A stretch of DNA of 64,000 nucleotides from [Mycobacterium] fortunisiensis (GCF_019050325.1 NZ_VOMB01000023.1:1-64000); one strand, 5' to 3'; positions 1 to 8,050 are shown, counted from the stretch's first letter. Program-made: numbers and translations. Notes: a model not told the origin generated them from the sequence alone.

Positions 1-2
1 CC

Positions 3-71
3 GCCCTCGAAGTCGAACACGACTACCAAGCCTGGATCGCCGAACACTACGCACCACCCCCACCATTCTGA
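3..71 (+). CDS. 3' end of an unidentified gene (partial)
   Basis: An open frame enters from the left edge and ends at TGA 69-71, giving the tail EVEHDYQAWIAEHYAPPPPF. Only about 22 residues are inside the window, too few to assign a family. The Pro-rich end resembles tails of mycobacterial HNH/DUF222 (13E12-type) proteins, but that is a guess. The assignment to a gene rests on the open frame to the edge and typical codon use. Confidence 0.4.
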   Translation, partial: ALEVEHDYQAWIAEHYAPPPPF

Positions 72-103
72 ACAGTGGGCCTCAGCCCTCGGGGTGAGGA
101 TCG

Positions 104-122
104 CTTCTGGTGGCACCAGAAG
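104..122. repeat. 19-bp perfect palindrome CTTCTGGTG-G-CACCAGAAG
   Basis: Nine-base arms around a single G lie 33 bases after the stop of the leftmost gene and about 95 bases before the CDGP gene. No T-run follows, so it is not a classical intrinsic terminator; an operator or a folded 3' end is possible. The rest of the gap 72-215 shows no gene. Confidence 0.5.
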
Positions 123-215
123 TCATGGCCGCCTGCCCAAGAGCGAAAGGGCCAAAGGCGCCATCGACGGGCGCCATCAGCGGTAGCGTCAGAGATTGGC
201 AGACGGGAGAACTTG

Positions 216-509
216 ATGAAGCTCTGCATCGTCGGAGTTTTGGCTGTCATGCTGACGGCCGGCGGACTGATGGCCACAGCACCTTCGGCAAGTGCGGGCT
301 GCGTCTACGGCGGGCCGGTCATCAGCAAGTGCGACGGGCCCATCCAGCCCGACGGAACCTGGCAGCGCTGCGTGGGCACGTGGGGCCATGTACCAAGCGG
401 TTTCAGTTCCCACCTGGTGCCGGTCAAGCGCTGCGACCCGATGGGCCCCGGCCATGACTACCCACTGGATTTCGTCTTCGCCGACCCGCCGACGCACATC
501 AACGACTAG
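216..509 (+). CDS. Small secreted CDGP domain protein
   Basis: A 97-residue protein with a clear Sec signal peptide: MK, a hydrophobic stretch, then cleavage near PSASA-GC (about residues 26-28). The mature part holds the signature KCDGPIQPDGTWQRC, a Cys-containing motif known from small exported mycobacterial CDGP proteins whose function is not established. Two or more disulfides are likely (Cys in GCVYGG, KCDGP, QRC, KRCDP). ATG 216 is preferred over longer starts because it opens the signal peptide and has a purine-rich RBS (gggaga) just upstream. Its last 11 bases overlap the convergent AraC gene. Confidence 0.85.
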   Translation: MKLCIVGVLAVMLTAGGLMATAPSASAGCVYGGPVISKCDGPIQPDGTWQRCVGTWGHVPSGFSSHLVPVKRCDPMGPGHDYPLDFVFADPPTHIND

Positions 510-1320
510 TTGCGGCGGCGTACTCACCCGGTGTGCACCCCAGCATAGATCGGAAGTCGTTGGTGAAATGGGCTTGGTCGTACCAGCCGAGTCGCACTGC
601 GAGATCGGCGAAATCCACGTCGGACACCGTCTCGATCTCCAGCGCCGCCTGCTGCAGCCGGTACCGGCACAGCACCCACTTCACCGTCACCCCCACGTAG
701 CTGCGGAACACCCGCTGTGTGGTGCGGGTACTCCACGGCGAGAGCGCCATCACCTGGTCTACCCGGAGCAGGGTGGCGTCGTCACGCATCCGGTCGATCA
801 GTCCGGTGAGCGCGCGGTAGGTGGCATCGGGCGGCCCGTCCCACGCACCGATCAGGGCATCCAGACGGTCCTGGGCGACGACGGTATCCTCGCCGAGATC
901 GATCGGCGCACTGAATAGTTCGGCATCCACCGGCACCACCCGGCCGGTCATCGTGGCGGCATCCCCACCGAACCTCGCCGTGAAACCACCGGGCCGAAAC
1001 CGTGCCCCGACCACAGCGCCTGTACCGCCGATGGTGATCCGGAAGACCCTGGGCACCACCCCGTGCAGCAACGTGGCCGGCAACCGATGACCATGGCGCA
1101 CACCATCGTTGCCCCACTCCCGGGTGAGGTGCATGGCCGGAAACGAGATCACCGTGCTCTCGAACGGCCCCGCCTCGCGCCGGTCCCAGGCGACCGACCA
1201 GAAATGCTCGACGAACCTCGCGGCGTCGTCCGACGGTGCCCAGCGGTGCAAGTTGAAGGCCGACGGGTTGGCGGCACGGCCCACCACGCCGCGCTCTGGC
1301 GCGTTTTTACAAGCACACAC
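499..1320 (-). CDS. AraC-family transcriptional regulator
   Basis: About 273 residues. The N-terminal half (LHRWAPSDDAARFVEHFWSV, then an FRPGGF segment) is the ligand-binding type found in DUF6597-like AraC regulators. The C-terminal about 100 residues form the double helix-turn-helix: STRTTQRVFRSYVGVTVKWV and then DLAVRLGWYDQAHFTNDFRSMLGCTPGEY, the classic AraC signature. The start is uncertain; GTG at 1318-1320 is used because it keeps the whole N-terminal domain and does not run into the VOC gene, whose ATG is 27 bases away on the other strand. The divergent layout suggests it may control the VOC gene. Confidence 0.8.
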   Translation of the reverse strand: MCACKNAPERGVVGRAANPSAFNLHRWAPSDDAARFVEHFWSVAWDRREAGPFESTVISFPAMHLTREWGNDGVRHGHRLPATLLHGVVPRVFRITIGGTGAVVGARFRPGGFTARFGGDAATMTGRVVPVDAELFSAPIDLGEDTVVAQDRLDALIGAWDGPPDATYRALTGLIDRMRDDATLLRVDQVMALSPWSTRTTQRVFRSYVGVTVKWVLCRYRLQQAALEIETVSDVDFADLAVRLGWYDQAHFTNDFRSMLGCTPGEYAAATSR

Positions 1321-1347
1321 CAGGCCAAGCCTACGAAACTGGGCGAC

Positions 1348-1818
1348 ATGAGTGTCCCAGCAATTCCCGATGGCTACACGAGCCTGACCCCGTTCATCTG
1401 CGTCGACGGAGCCGCCGCGGCGATTGCGTTCTACCAGAACGTGTTCGGCGCCGAAGTTATCGAACGAATGGACGGACCCGATGGCACCGTCGCACACGCC
1501 GAACTGGACTTCGGCGCCGGTCGGCTGCAACTCGGCGACCCGCAGGCAGCCTTTCAGATCGCTGCCCCCGCGCCGGGAGCCGCCGCGACGCATTCGATCG
1601 GGTTCTACTGCGCCGATGTCGACGACGTGGTGGCCCGGGCTGAGCAGGCGGGTGCCACGATTCGCGAGCCGGCGCAGACCTTCGTCACCGGCGACCGGTT
1701 CGCCTCCATCCTCGATCCGTTCGGCCAGCGCTGGACCGTGATGACCCGCGTCGAGAACATCACTGCGCAGGAGCGGGAACGCCGCGTCGCCGAATGGGCG
1801 GCCACCGCCGGAGGCTAA
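1348..1818 (+). CDS. VOC-family (glyoxalase/PhnB-like) protein
   Basis: A 156-residue protein with one vicinal-oxygen-chelate fold of the PhnB type: YTSLTPFICVDGAAAAIAFYQNVFGA at the N-terminus, HAELDFGAGRLQLGD in the middle and DPFGQRWTVMT at the C-terminus. Members bind small molecules or metals and include resistance proteins and isomerases; the substrate cannot be told here. It starts at ATG 1348 and ends 9 bases before the HIT gene, so the two are probably cotranscribed. Confidence 0.85.
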   Translation: MSVPAIPDGYTSLTPFICVDGAAAAIAFYQNVFGAEVIERMDGPDGTVAHAELDFGAGRLQLGDPQAAFQIAAPAPGAAATHSIGFYCADVDDVVARAEQAGATIREPAQTFVTGDRFASILDPFGQRWTVMTRVENITAQERERRVAEWAATAGG

Positions 1819-1827
1819 CGTGGCGGC

Positions 1828-2265
1828 ATGTCCTGTGTGTTCTGCGCCATCGTCGCCGGGGAGGCCCCCGCCATCCGCGTCTACGAAGACGATGATTACC
1901 TGGGCATCCTCGACATCAGGCCGTTCACCCGCGGCCACACCCTGGTGATCCCCAAACTCCACAGCGTCGATCTGACCGATACGCCGGCCGAGACCGTGGC
2001 CGCGATGGCTGCGATCGGCCAGCGCATCGCCCGCGCGGCCCGGCAGTCCGGACTGCACGCCGACGGCAACAACATCGTGATCAACGACGGTAAAGCCGCC
2101 TTCCAGAGCGTGTTCCACATCCACCTGCACGTGGTGCCCCGGCAAACCGGCGACAAGCTGTCGTTCGTCAAAGGCATGGTGGTGCGCCGCGACCCGGACC
2201 GGGAGGAATCAGGGCGGCTGCTACGTGCGGCATTGGCGCAACTGGACGCGTCCGAGCACGATTGA
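1828..2265 (+). CDS. HIT-family nucleotide hydrolase (Rv1262c-like)
   Basis: A 145-residue histidine-triad protein. The catalytic motif HIHLHVVP places His97, His99 and His101 in the HxHxH signature, and the N-terminal CVFC followed by I-RPFTRGHTLVIPK is typical of HIT hydrolases that cleave nucleoside phosphoramidates or dinucleotides. Length and its neighbour (the nitroreductase) match Rv1262c-Rv1261c of M. tuberculosis. It is 4 bases from the next gene and likely in the same transcript. Confidence 0.92.
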   Translation: MSCVFCAIVAGEAPAIRVYEDDDYLGILDIRPFTRGHTLVIPKLHSVDLTDTPAETVAAMAAIGQRIARAARQSGLHADGNNIVINDGKAAFQSVFHIHLHVVPRQTGDKLSFVKGMVVRRDPDREESGRLLRAALAQLDASEHD

Positions 2266-2269
2266 GCCC

Positions 2270-2713
2270 ATGAGTGATCTGTCCCCGGTGGAAAAGATCG
2301 GCCTGCGCCTGCTGCACGTTCACGACCTGATCTACCAGAAGTCCAACGGGCTGATCGGGCACAAGATCCCCGGTATGCCCCCGAGCCTGCTGCTGCGTAC
2401 CACGGGCGCCAAGACCGGCCGGCCCCGGATCAACACGTTGAGCTATGCCCGCGACGGCAAGGACTACCTGGTGGTCGCCTCGATGGGCGGTGCGCCGCGC
2501 TCGCCCGGCTGGTACCACAACTTGAAGGCACACCCTCGCATCGAGATCAACGTCGGGACAAAGCGTCTCGGCGTCACGGCCAAACCCGTACTGCCCGAGG
2601 ACCCGGACTACCAGCGATTGTGGAAGATCGTCAACGACAACAACTCTCAGCGCTACGCGGCCTATCAGAAGAAAACCACCCGGCCGATCCCGATCGTGGT
2701 CCTCTCCGCTTAG
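2270..2713 (+). CDS. F420-dependent nitroreductase-family protein (Rv1261c-like)
   Basis: A 147-residue member of the deazaflavin (F420)-dependent nitroreductase/Ddn family. Family marks are LLLRTTGAKTGRPRINTL, the YLVVASMGGAP segment and PGWYHNLKAHPRIEI. These proteins use reduced F420 to reduce quinones or nitro compounds; the native substrate is inferred only. ATG 2270 is the start. Its stop codon overlaps the stop of the convergent LLM gene (bases 2710-2713), so the two transcripts must run into each other. Confidence 0.92.
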   Translation: MSDLSPVEKIGLRLLHVHDLIYQKSNGLIGHKIPGMPPSLLLRTTGAKTGRPRINTLSYARDGKDYLVVASMGGAPRSPGWYHNLKAHPRIEINVGTKRLGVTAKPVLPEDPDYQRLWKIVNDNNSQRYAAYQKKTTRPIPIVVLSA

Positions 2714-3759
2714 AACAGCTCTTTGGCCAACAACTCCAGGGTGGTGTCGCGGGCCGTCGCAGTGGCCGGGTCCGCACCGCGCCGCGCCGAGCTCACCGGG
2801 TTGACCATGACCTCGTCGACATCGAACTCCGCGGCCAGTGCGCGGACCTGCTCGGCCGCCTCGGTGGGCGAACCCACCACGGCCCGGCGCAGGCCCGATG
2901 CCACGACCGCCTCGGCCTGCGGGGTCATCGTCGTGGCCTGGGCATCCTCGACCAGGTCGAGCGGCCCGAGTGGCTGGCCGGTGCGCAACCGGCCCATCAT
3001 CTGCAGCTGCGGCAGCAGCAAGGCCTCGGCTTCTTCCCTGGTCTCGGCCACCGAGGCGTTGACGGTCAGGAACGTCACCGGCTCCGATGCCAGATCGCTG
3101 GGCTGGAATTCCTCCCGGTAGACAGCGAGCGCCTCGGCGGTGCCCTGCCCGGAGAAGTGGTGGGCGAACACGTAGGGCAACCCCTTGGCGGCGGCCAGGT
3201 GCGCCGAGTACATCGACGAACCGAGCAGCCACATCCGGGGCTCGGTGACCGCGGCCGGCGTCGCCTTCAGTACGTAGGTCTCCCGCATCAGATCCCGCGG
3301 CAACGGCACCCGCACCCCGCGCGCGCTCATCAGCGCCACCACGTCGTCGAGGTACTGCGGAAACGCCTCGATGTCGCGATCATCGCGTCCGGCGGCGCCC
3401 CGCAACGCCAATGAGGTGACCGGATCGGAGCCGGGTGCCCGGCCGATGCCGAGGTCGATGCGGCCCGGGTGCGCGGCTTCCAGCAAGGCGAACTGCTCGG
3501 CCACCGCCAGCGGTGCATGGTTGGGCAACATCACCCCGCCCGAACCCAGCCGCAGCTGCGACGTGTGGGCGGCCAGGTGCGCGATCAGCACCGGCGGGCT
3601 GGTGGCCGCGACCGCGGGCATGTTGTGGTGCTCGGCGACCCAGTAGCGGGTGTATCCCAGCCGGTCGGCGGTCTGCGCCAGGTGAGTCGTGGCGGTCAGG
3701 GCATCGGCCGTGGACTGGTCGGTGCGCACCGGGACGAGATCGAGGACAGAAAGCCGCAT
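2710..3759 (-). CDS. LLM-class flavin-dependent oxidoreductase
   Basis: A 349-residue bacterial-luciferase-like monooxygenase. MRLSVLDLVPV at the start, RYWVAEHHNMP, then RLGSGGVMLPNHAPLAVAEQ and RIDLGIGRAPG are hallmarks of the MsnO8/LLM subfamily that uses FMN or F420. ATG 3757-3759 begins right at the first beta strand. It sits 13 bases downstream of udgB, which is transcribed the same way, so the pair may be an operon. Substrate unknown. Confidence 0.9.
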   Translation of the reverse strand: MRLSVLDLVPVRTDQSTADALTATTHLAQTADRLGYTRYWVAEHHNMPAVAATSPPVLIAHLAAHTSQLRLGSGGVMLPNHAPLAVAEQFALLEAAHPGRIDLGIGRAPGSDPVTSLALRGAAGRDDRDIEAFPQYLDDVVALMSARGVRVPLPRDLMRETYVLKATPAAVTEPRMWLLGSSMYSAHLAAAKGLPYVFAHHFSGQGTAEALAVYREEFQPSDLASEPVTFLTVNASVAETREEAEALLLPQLQMMGRLRTGQPLGPLDLVEDAQATTMTPQAEAVVASGLRRAVVGSPTEAAEQVRALAAEFDVDEVMVNPVSSARRGADPATATARDTTLELLAKELF

Positions 3760-3772
3760 GACAGCCTCAACG

Positions 3773-4618
3773 TCACGACCCGTCCGGTTCGTTCCCACCT
3801 GCCTGCGCCACCAGCTGTTTGGCGGTGGCGAAGATGTCGTCGAGCATGGCCGGGGTGAGCCGGCCGGTGAAGGTGTTCTGCTGACTGGGATGGAAGCACC
3901 CGAGCAGCGTGACCGGCCCGAATGCCGTGGCCAGTGGGGCCATGACACCGTGCCCGAACTTGGGTGCCGGTCTGGGGGTCCCGAGCAGGTCGAGTGCCGC
4001 CCGCCAGGCGAACCCGCCCAGCGCGATGACCACCCGCACCGACGGCCCGGCCAGCCGCCACTCGGCCTGCAGCCACGGTGCACACGTGGCCCGTTCGGCC
4101 GGGGTCGGTGCGTTGGCCGGCGGGGCGCAGCGCACCGCAGCGGCCATTCGGGTACCGAACAGCTGCATGCCGTCGGCGGCGTCGACGCACTCGGACTGAT
4201 TGGCCAGCCCGGCCCGGTGTAAGGCGGCGAACAGGAAATCCCCGGAGCGGTCCCCGGTGAACACCCGCCCGGTGCGGTTGGCGCCGTGCGCCGCCGGGGC
4301 CAGCCCGACGATGAAGATGCCGGGCCGCTCCGCCCCGAAGCCGGTGGCCGGCCGACCCCAATAAGGTTGATCGGCAAAGGATTTCCGCTTGGCCACCGCC
4401 ACTTCTTCGCGCCAGGTGACCAGCCGGGGGCAGGCCCGGCACACCGAGATCTCGGCATCCACCTCACCCACCGCGGCGGCCCGGGCTGCCAGTCGCCGCA
4501 CCTGCGCGGCGGTCTTGGCCACCGGGGTCGACGCGTCCGCCGGGTCGCCGGGCCAACCGGTGCCCGGCGGCACCGGCGATCCGAACAGCTCCCCGGTCCT
4601 GGGATGAGGCAGCAACAC
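3773..4618 (-). CDS. udgB: Type-5 uracil-DNA glycosylase UdgB
   Basis: A family-5 uracil-DNA glycosylase that removes uracil and other deaminated bases in base-excision repair. Four Cys including CRACPRLV and PVRC-type ligands for a 4Fe-4S cluster, the glycosylase motif GLAPAAHGANRTGR and the motif GCFHPSQQNTF are all present. About 281 residues from GTG 4616-4618, giving MLLPHPRTGELF as expected; the frame also stays open to a TTG at 4657. It is divergent from tap as in M. tuberculosis (Rv1259/Rv1258c). Confidence 0.9.
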   Translation of the reverse strand: MLLPHPRTGELFGSPVPPGTGWPGDPADASTPVAKTAAQVRRLAARAAAVGEVDAEISVCRACPRLVTWREEVAVAKRKSFADQPYWGRPATGFGAERPGIFIVGLAPAAHGANRTGRVFTGDRSGDFLFAALHRAGLANQSECVDAADGMQLFGTRMAAAVRCAPPANAPTPAERATCAPWLQAEWRLAGPSVRVVIALGGFAWRAALDLLGTPRPAPKFGHGVMAPLATAFGPVTLLGCFHPSQQNTFTGRLTPAMLDDIFATAKQLVAQAGGNEPDGS

Positions 4619-4635
4619 TTGATCTACTGTGCCGC

Positions 4636-4673
4636 AAAATCGGTCGCCACGTGCCAAGCCACACTGTTAGATT
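4636..4673 (+). promoter_or_regulatory. Possible WhiB7-type promoter of tap
   Basis: Upstream of tap there is a short A/T block AAAAT (4636-4640) followed by CGGTCG and, 20 bases on, a TTAGATT -10-like element (4667-4673) ending 12 bases before the ATG. In M. tuberculosis the tap homologue belongs to the WhiB7 regulon, whose promoters carry an A/T block just before the -35. The match is partial and by eye only. Confidence 0.35.
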
Positions 4674-4685
4674 CCGGGCACGCCC

Positions 4686-5930
4686 ATGACCGACACCAAG
4701 CGCGGCCCCCTGCTGCTCATCCTGTTCGCCGCACTGATGGCCGGCACGGGCAACGGCATCACGATCGTCGCGTTCCCGTGGCTGGTGCTGCAGCGCAACG
4801 GATCCGCGCTGGACGCCTCGATCGTCGCGATGGCCGGGACGCTGCCGCTGCTGGTTGCCACCCTGATCGCCGGGGCAGCGGTCGACTATGTGGGACGCCG
4901 GCGCGTCTCGATGATCTCCGACCTGCTCTCGGCCCTGTCGGTGGCGGCGGTGCCGACGCTGGCCCTGATCTTCGGCGTGGACGCGGTGAACGTCGCGGTG
5001 CTGGCGGCCCTGGCCGCGCTGGGGGCGTTCTTCGATCCGGCGGGGATGACCGCGCGGGAAACCATGTTGCCCGAGGCGGCGGGCCGGGCGGGCTGGACGC
5101 TGGACCACGCCAACAGCGTGTACGAGTGCGTCTTCAACCTCGCCTACATCGTCGGCCCCGGGATCGGGGGCCTGCTGATCGCCACCCTCGGCGGCATCAA
5201 CACCATGTGGGTGACCGCCTCCGCGTTCTGCTGCTCGATCCTGGCGATCTCGGCGCTGCGGCTGGAAGGCGCGGGCGCCCCGGACCGCTCGGTACTGGCC
5301 GACGGGGTGTGGGCCGGCATCATCGAGGGACTGCGATTCGTCTGGCGCACACCGGTTCTGCGCACCCTGGCGATCATCGACCTGGTGGCCACCGGACTGT
5401 ACATGCCGATGGAGAGCGTGCTGTTCCCCAAGTACTTCACCGACCGCGACGAACCCACCGAGCTGGGCTGGGTGTTGATGGCGCTGAGTATCGGCGGGCT
5501 GCTGGGTGCGCTCGGCTACGCGGTGATGAGCAAGTACATGAGCCGACGCGCCACCATGCTGACCGCGGTGCTCACCCTGGGCGTGGCGATGACGGGGGTG
5601 GCGTTCCTTCCACCGTTGCCGGTGATCCTGGTGCTGTGCGCGATCGTCGGCTTCGTCTACGGGCCGATCGCGCCGATCTACAACTACGTCATGCAGACCA
5701 CCGCCCCGGCCCATCTGCGGGGCCGCGTGGTCGGGGTGATGGGTTCGCTGGCCTACGCCGCGGGCCCGTTGGGACTGATTTTGGCCGGCCCGCTGGCCGA
5801 CGCCGCCGGACTGCACGCGACGTTCCTTGCGCTGTCGCTGCCGATGCTGGCACTCGGCGTGGTCGCGGTGTTCCTGACGCCGCTGCGTGCATTGGACCGG
5901 CTGGCAGAAGTGGGACCCGGTTCGACGTAA
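4686..5930 (+). CDS. tap: Tap-like MFS multidrug efflux pump
   Basis: A 414-residue, 12-helix major-facilitator protein. VAFPWLVLQRNGSA, the loop VDYVGRRRVSM, NLAYIVGPGIGGLLIATLGGI and the end YNYVMQTTAPAHLRGRVVGVM match, from memory, the Tap (Rv1258c) family that exports tetracycline and aminoglycosides at low level. Synteny with udgB and the Rv1257c-like oxidase supports orthology. It begins 67 bases from the preferred udgB start, so the two share a short divergent regulatory region. Confidence 0.9.
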   Translation: MTDTKRGPLLLILFAALMAGTGNGITIVAFPWLVLQRNGSALDASIVAMAGTLPLLVATLIAGAAVDYVGRRRVSMISDLLSALSVAAVPTLALIFGVDAVNVAVLAALAALGAFFDPAGMTARETMLPEAAGRAGWTLDHANSVYECVFNLAYIVGPGIGGLLIATLGGINTMWVTASAFCCSILAISALRLEGAGAPDRSVLADGVWAGIIEGLRFVWRTPVLRTLAIIDLVATGLYMPMESVLFPKYFTDRDEPTELGWVLMALSIGGLLGALGYAVMSKYMSRRATMLTAVLTLGVAMTGVAFLPPLPVILVLCAIVGFVYGPIAPIYNYVMQTTAPAHLRGRVVGVMGSLAYAAGPLGLILAGPLADAAGLHATFLALSLPMLALGVVAVFLTPLRALDRLAEVGPGST

Positions 5931-5939
5931 CCTTTTCGG

Positions 5940-6125
5940 GTGAGCGACGCCACCGAGGAACGCGACAACCGGATCGCCGGGAACGTGACCGACCACGGCT
6001 GGCACGCGATGGGTGTCGGCGCCGAAGGCGAGGCCCCGGCGGACTGGGCCTACTCGATCGGTTTGTGGCACACCCTGCGCAGGACCAGACCATCGGGCCG
6101 TGGGCTGAGCTCGACTAGCCTCTGA
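5940..6125 (+). pseudogene. Truncated DUF4262 gene remnant
   Basis: From GTG 5940 the frame encodes about 45 residues that look like the front of a DUF4262 protein: TDHGWHAMGVGAEGE and then WAYSIGLWHTL. In the family this is followed by roughly 100 more residues (HPE...GL core); here the likeness ends near base 6080 and the frame stops at 6125 inside the 3' end of the HxlR gene. The rest of the domain is not seen in other frames. The most likely reading is a gene remnant cut by a deletion. Confidence 0.6.
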
Positions 6126-6765
6126 TCCGGGGTGGGGCAAAGACTTTCGCCAGTCTGTTGACAGCATCGGGCTCGCCGTCGATCGCCAGTCGGCCATCGG
6201 CCAACAACCCCGGCACGTGAGCGGGATCCATCGCCGCGGCCAACGCCTCGGCCTCTCCGGTGAGGGTCACGTCGGCCGCCGTGCCGTCCTCGCACGCGTC
6301 GACGCGCTCCGGTCCGATCTCGATGACCGCCTGCCCTTCCGGGGTGACCAGTCGCACCGTGACCGGCGGCCCGACGCGATCCTCGCGGACGAAGGCCCGC
6401 ACCGCGCAGGTCAGCCATTCCGGGCGCACGGTGTCCCCCGGCGCCCGGGTTTCGATCAGATGCCGACCCCAGCGGATGTAGGCGTTGATCACGTCCTCCA
6501 GCGCCCGGCCGTCGGCGGTGAGCTCATACACCGTCGTGGAGGCGGGTTTGGGCAGCGTGCGCTTGCGCACCAGACCGTGCGTCTCCAGATCACGCAACCG
6601 GCCGGCCAGCATGTCGGTGGCGATGGGCGCCAGCGAGGCGAGCAGGTCGCCGTAGCGCTTGGGGCCGTCCAGCAGATCCCGCACCACCAGCAAGGTCCAG
6701 CGATCCCCGACCATGTCGAGGCTTTTCGCCAGTGCGCAGTGCTGGCCGTATGACCGTGATGCCAT
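6115..6765 (-). CDS. HxlR-family regulator with SCP2-like C-terminal domain
   Basis: A 216-residue protein. Residues 1-100 are an HxlR winged helix: CALAKSLDMVGDRWTLLVVRDLL, RYGDLLASLAPIATDMLAGRLRDLETHGLV and YELTADGRAL. Residues about 120-216 resemble a sterol-carrier/SCP2-type ligand pocket (LTGEAEALAAAMDPAH, RLAIDGEPDAVNRL). It diverges from the MDMPI gene across a 77-base gap that holds two matched inverted repeats, so autoregulation and control of that operon are likely. Confidence 0.88.
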   Translation of the reverse strand: MASRSYGQHCALAKSLDMVGDRWTLLVVRDLLDGPKRYGDLLASLAPIATDMLAGRLRDLETHGLVRKRTLPKPASTTVYELTADGRALEDVINAYIRWGRHLIETRAPGDTVRPEWLTCAVRAFVREDRVGPPVTVRLVTPEGQAVIEIGPERVDACEDGTAADVTLTGEAEALAAAMDPAHVPGLLADGRLAIDGEPDAVNRLAKVFAPPRIRG

Positions 6766-6783
6766 GGCTCCAGACTAGTCGAA

Positions 6784-6819
6784 GTTGGAATTTCCAACCA
6801 TCTACTTGTTTTTTCCAAG
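6784..6819. promoter_or_regulatory. Tandem operator-like inverted repeats between HxlR and MDMPI genes
   Basis: GTTGGAATTTCCAAC (6784-6798) and CTTGTTTTTTCCAAG (6805-6819) both end in a CCAA(C/G) arm; their centres are 21 bases apart, two turns of the helix on the same face. They are the only A/T-rich bases in the gap and are well placed for the HxlR protein encoded at 6115-6765. Confidence 0.6.
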
Positions 6820-6842
6820 CATATGCGCCTACCGTCGAGAAC

Positions 6843-7532
6843 ATGACCCTCTCCGACCTCCTTGCCACCGCCGCACGAGACGCGCTGGCCTTCGCCGACC
6901 TCCTCGAATGCCTCGCCCCCGCGCAGCGCCAGGCACCCACCCCGTGCGCCGGCTGGACCATCGATGATCTGGCCACCCACGTCGCTGTCGTCTGCTTCCG
7001 CGACGCCGAGGCCTTTCACCGCGCCCGGATCCAAACCAGCACTCCGCCAGGAGAACTCACTCTCGTGAATCCGGATCTGCCCGACGCCATCCGGCTCGGG
7101 GTCGCCCATCTGCGCGCCGCATTCGACCAGGCGCCCGATCGCTGGCCCGTGATCCCGACCCCGTTCGGCGAATTTCCGGTCGCCGCCGCGCTGCGCTCAC
7201 TGATCCTGGAATTCGGGGTACACCTCGACGATCTGAAGATCGCCCGCGGTGATCGGCGCCCGACGCTCTCCCCGGCCACCGTGGACGCGCTCTTCGGTTT
7301 CGGCGAATTGTTCCTGCTGCGTCAGGCCCAGCCGGTGGAAAGCCGGCCCGTCACGTTGCGCTTGACCGCGCCCTCGAAGTCGATGGCGATCACCTGGACC
7401 GGGACGCACTGGGTTGCGGGCGCAGGAGCCGACGAACACCGCGTCGAGGGTTCCGACGACACCATCGCCCGGCTCATGCTGCGCCGGGTCGCGGCCGACG
7501 ATCTCGTCGCCGCGGCGATTCGCCCGCTCTAG
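6843..7532 (+). CDS. Mycothiol-dependent maleylpyruvate isomerase-like (DinB fold) protein
   Basis: A 229-residue protein with the MDMPI/TIGR03083-type N-terminal domain: an early Leu-rich helix, then PCAGWTIDDLATHVAV, which carries the conserved W and the metal-binding His. The C-terminal part (RPVTLRLTAPSKSMAITWTG ... DDTIARLML) is the usual MDMPI C-terminal sheet with an SCP2-like ending. Such proteins are mycothiol- or metal-dependent enzymes of unknown substrate. First gene of a probable two-gene operon with the DUF3237 gene 10 bases downstream. Confidence 0.82.
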   Translation: MTLSDLLATAARDALAFADLLECLAPAQRQAPTPCAGWTIDDLATHVAVVCFRDAEAFHRARIQTSTPPGELTLVNPDLPDAIRLGVAHLRAAFDQAPDRWPVIPTPFGEFPVAAALRSLILEFGVHLDDLKIARGDRRPTLSPATVDALFGFGELFLLRQAQPVESRPVTLRLTAPSKSMAITWTGTHWVAGAGADEHRVEGSDDTIARLMLRRVAADDLVAAAIRPL

Positions 7533-7542
7533 GAGCCCTGCA

Positions 7543-8028
7543 ATGACATCGACAACTCCCCTCGTCGACATCGACGCCGTCCCGAGCTGCGAACACCTGC
7601 TCGACATCCGCATCGGCTTCGAATCGGTCCACATGTTCGCCACCCCGCTCGGCACCCGCATGACCTATGTCGTCGAGCAGGGCCGCTGCGTCGGGCCGCG
7701 CATCGCGGCCGACGTCCTACCCGGCGGCGGAGACTGGATCCTGCTCGGCACCGACGGGGTGGCTCGCCTGGACGTCCGCGCCACCATGCGTACCGACGAC
7801 GGGGCCTTCATCCACCTGACCAACACCGGCCGGGTCCGGATGGACCGCCAGACCACCGACCGGTTCATGGCCGGCGAGTTGATCCGCCACGACGAGATGA
7901 CGGCACGGTCCAGCCCACTGTTCGAGACGGACGACGAGCGCTACCGTTGGCTCAACGCAGTCCACACCGTGGCCATCAACCAGGTATCGCTGAGCGAGGT
8001 GCACTACCGGGTGTTCGCTGTGCAGTAG
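7543..8028 (+). CDS. DUF3237 family protein
   Basis: A 161-residue protein of the DUF3237 beta-barrel family: PLGTRMTYVVEQGRCVGPRIAADVLPGGGDWI, DVRATMRTDDGAFIHLTNTG and the C-terminal RYRWLNAVHTVA-x10-EVHYRVFAV. Function unknown. RBS aggag lies just before ATG 7543. It is probably cotranscribed with the MDMPI-like gene and thus under the same HxlR regulator, which suggests a small detoxification or aromatic-compound operon. Confidence 0.85.
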   Translation: MTSTTPLVDIDAVPSCEHLLDIRIGFESVHMFATPLGTRMTYVVEQGRCVGPRIAADVLPGGGDWILLGTDGVARLDVRATMRTDDGAFIHLTNTGRVRMDRQTTDRFMAGELIRHDEMTARSSPLFETDDERYRWLNAVHTVAINQVSLSEVHYRVFAVQ

Positions 8029-8050
8029 GGCCCGCTCGTAGGATCGCGGT

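Noticed and set aside
499..2145. A single 548-residue minus-strand protein joining AraC with a further N-terminal part
   Set aside because: The added part is the reverse complement of the VOC and HIT genes, has no family features and is a shadow frame.
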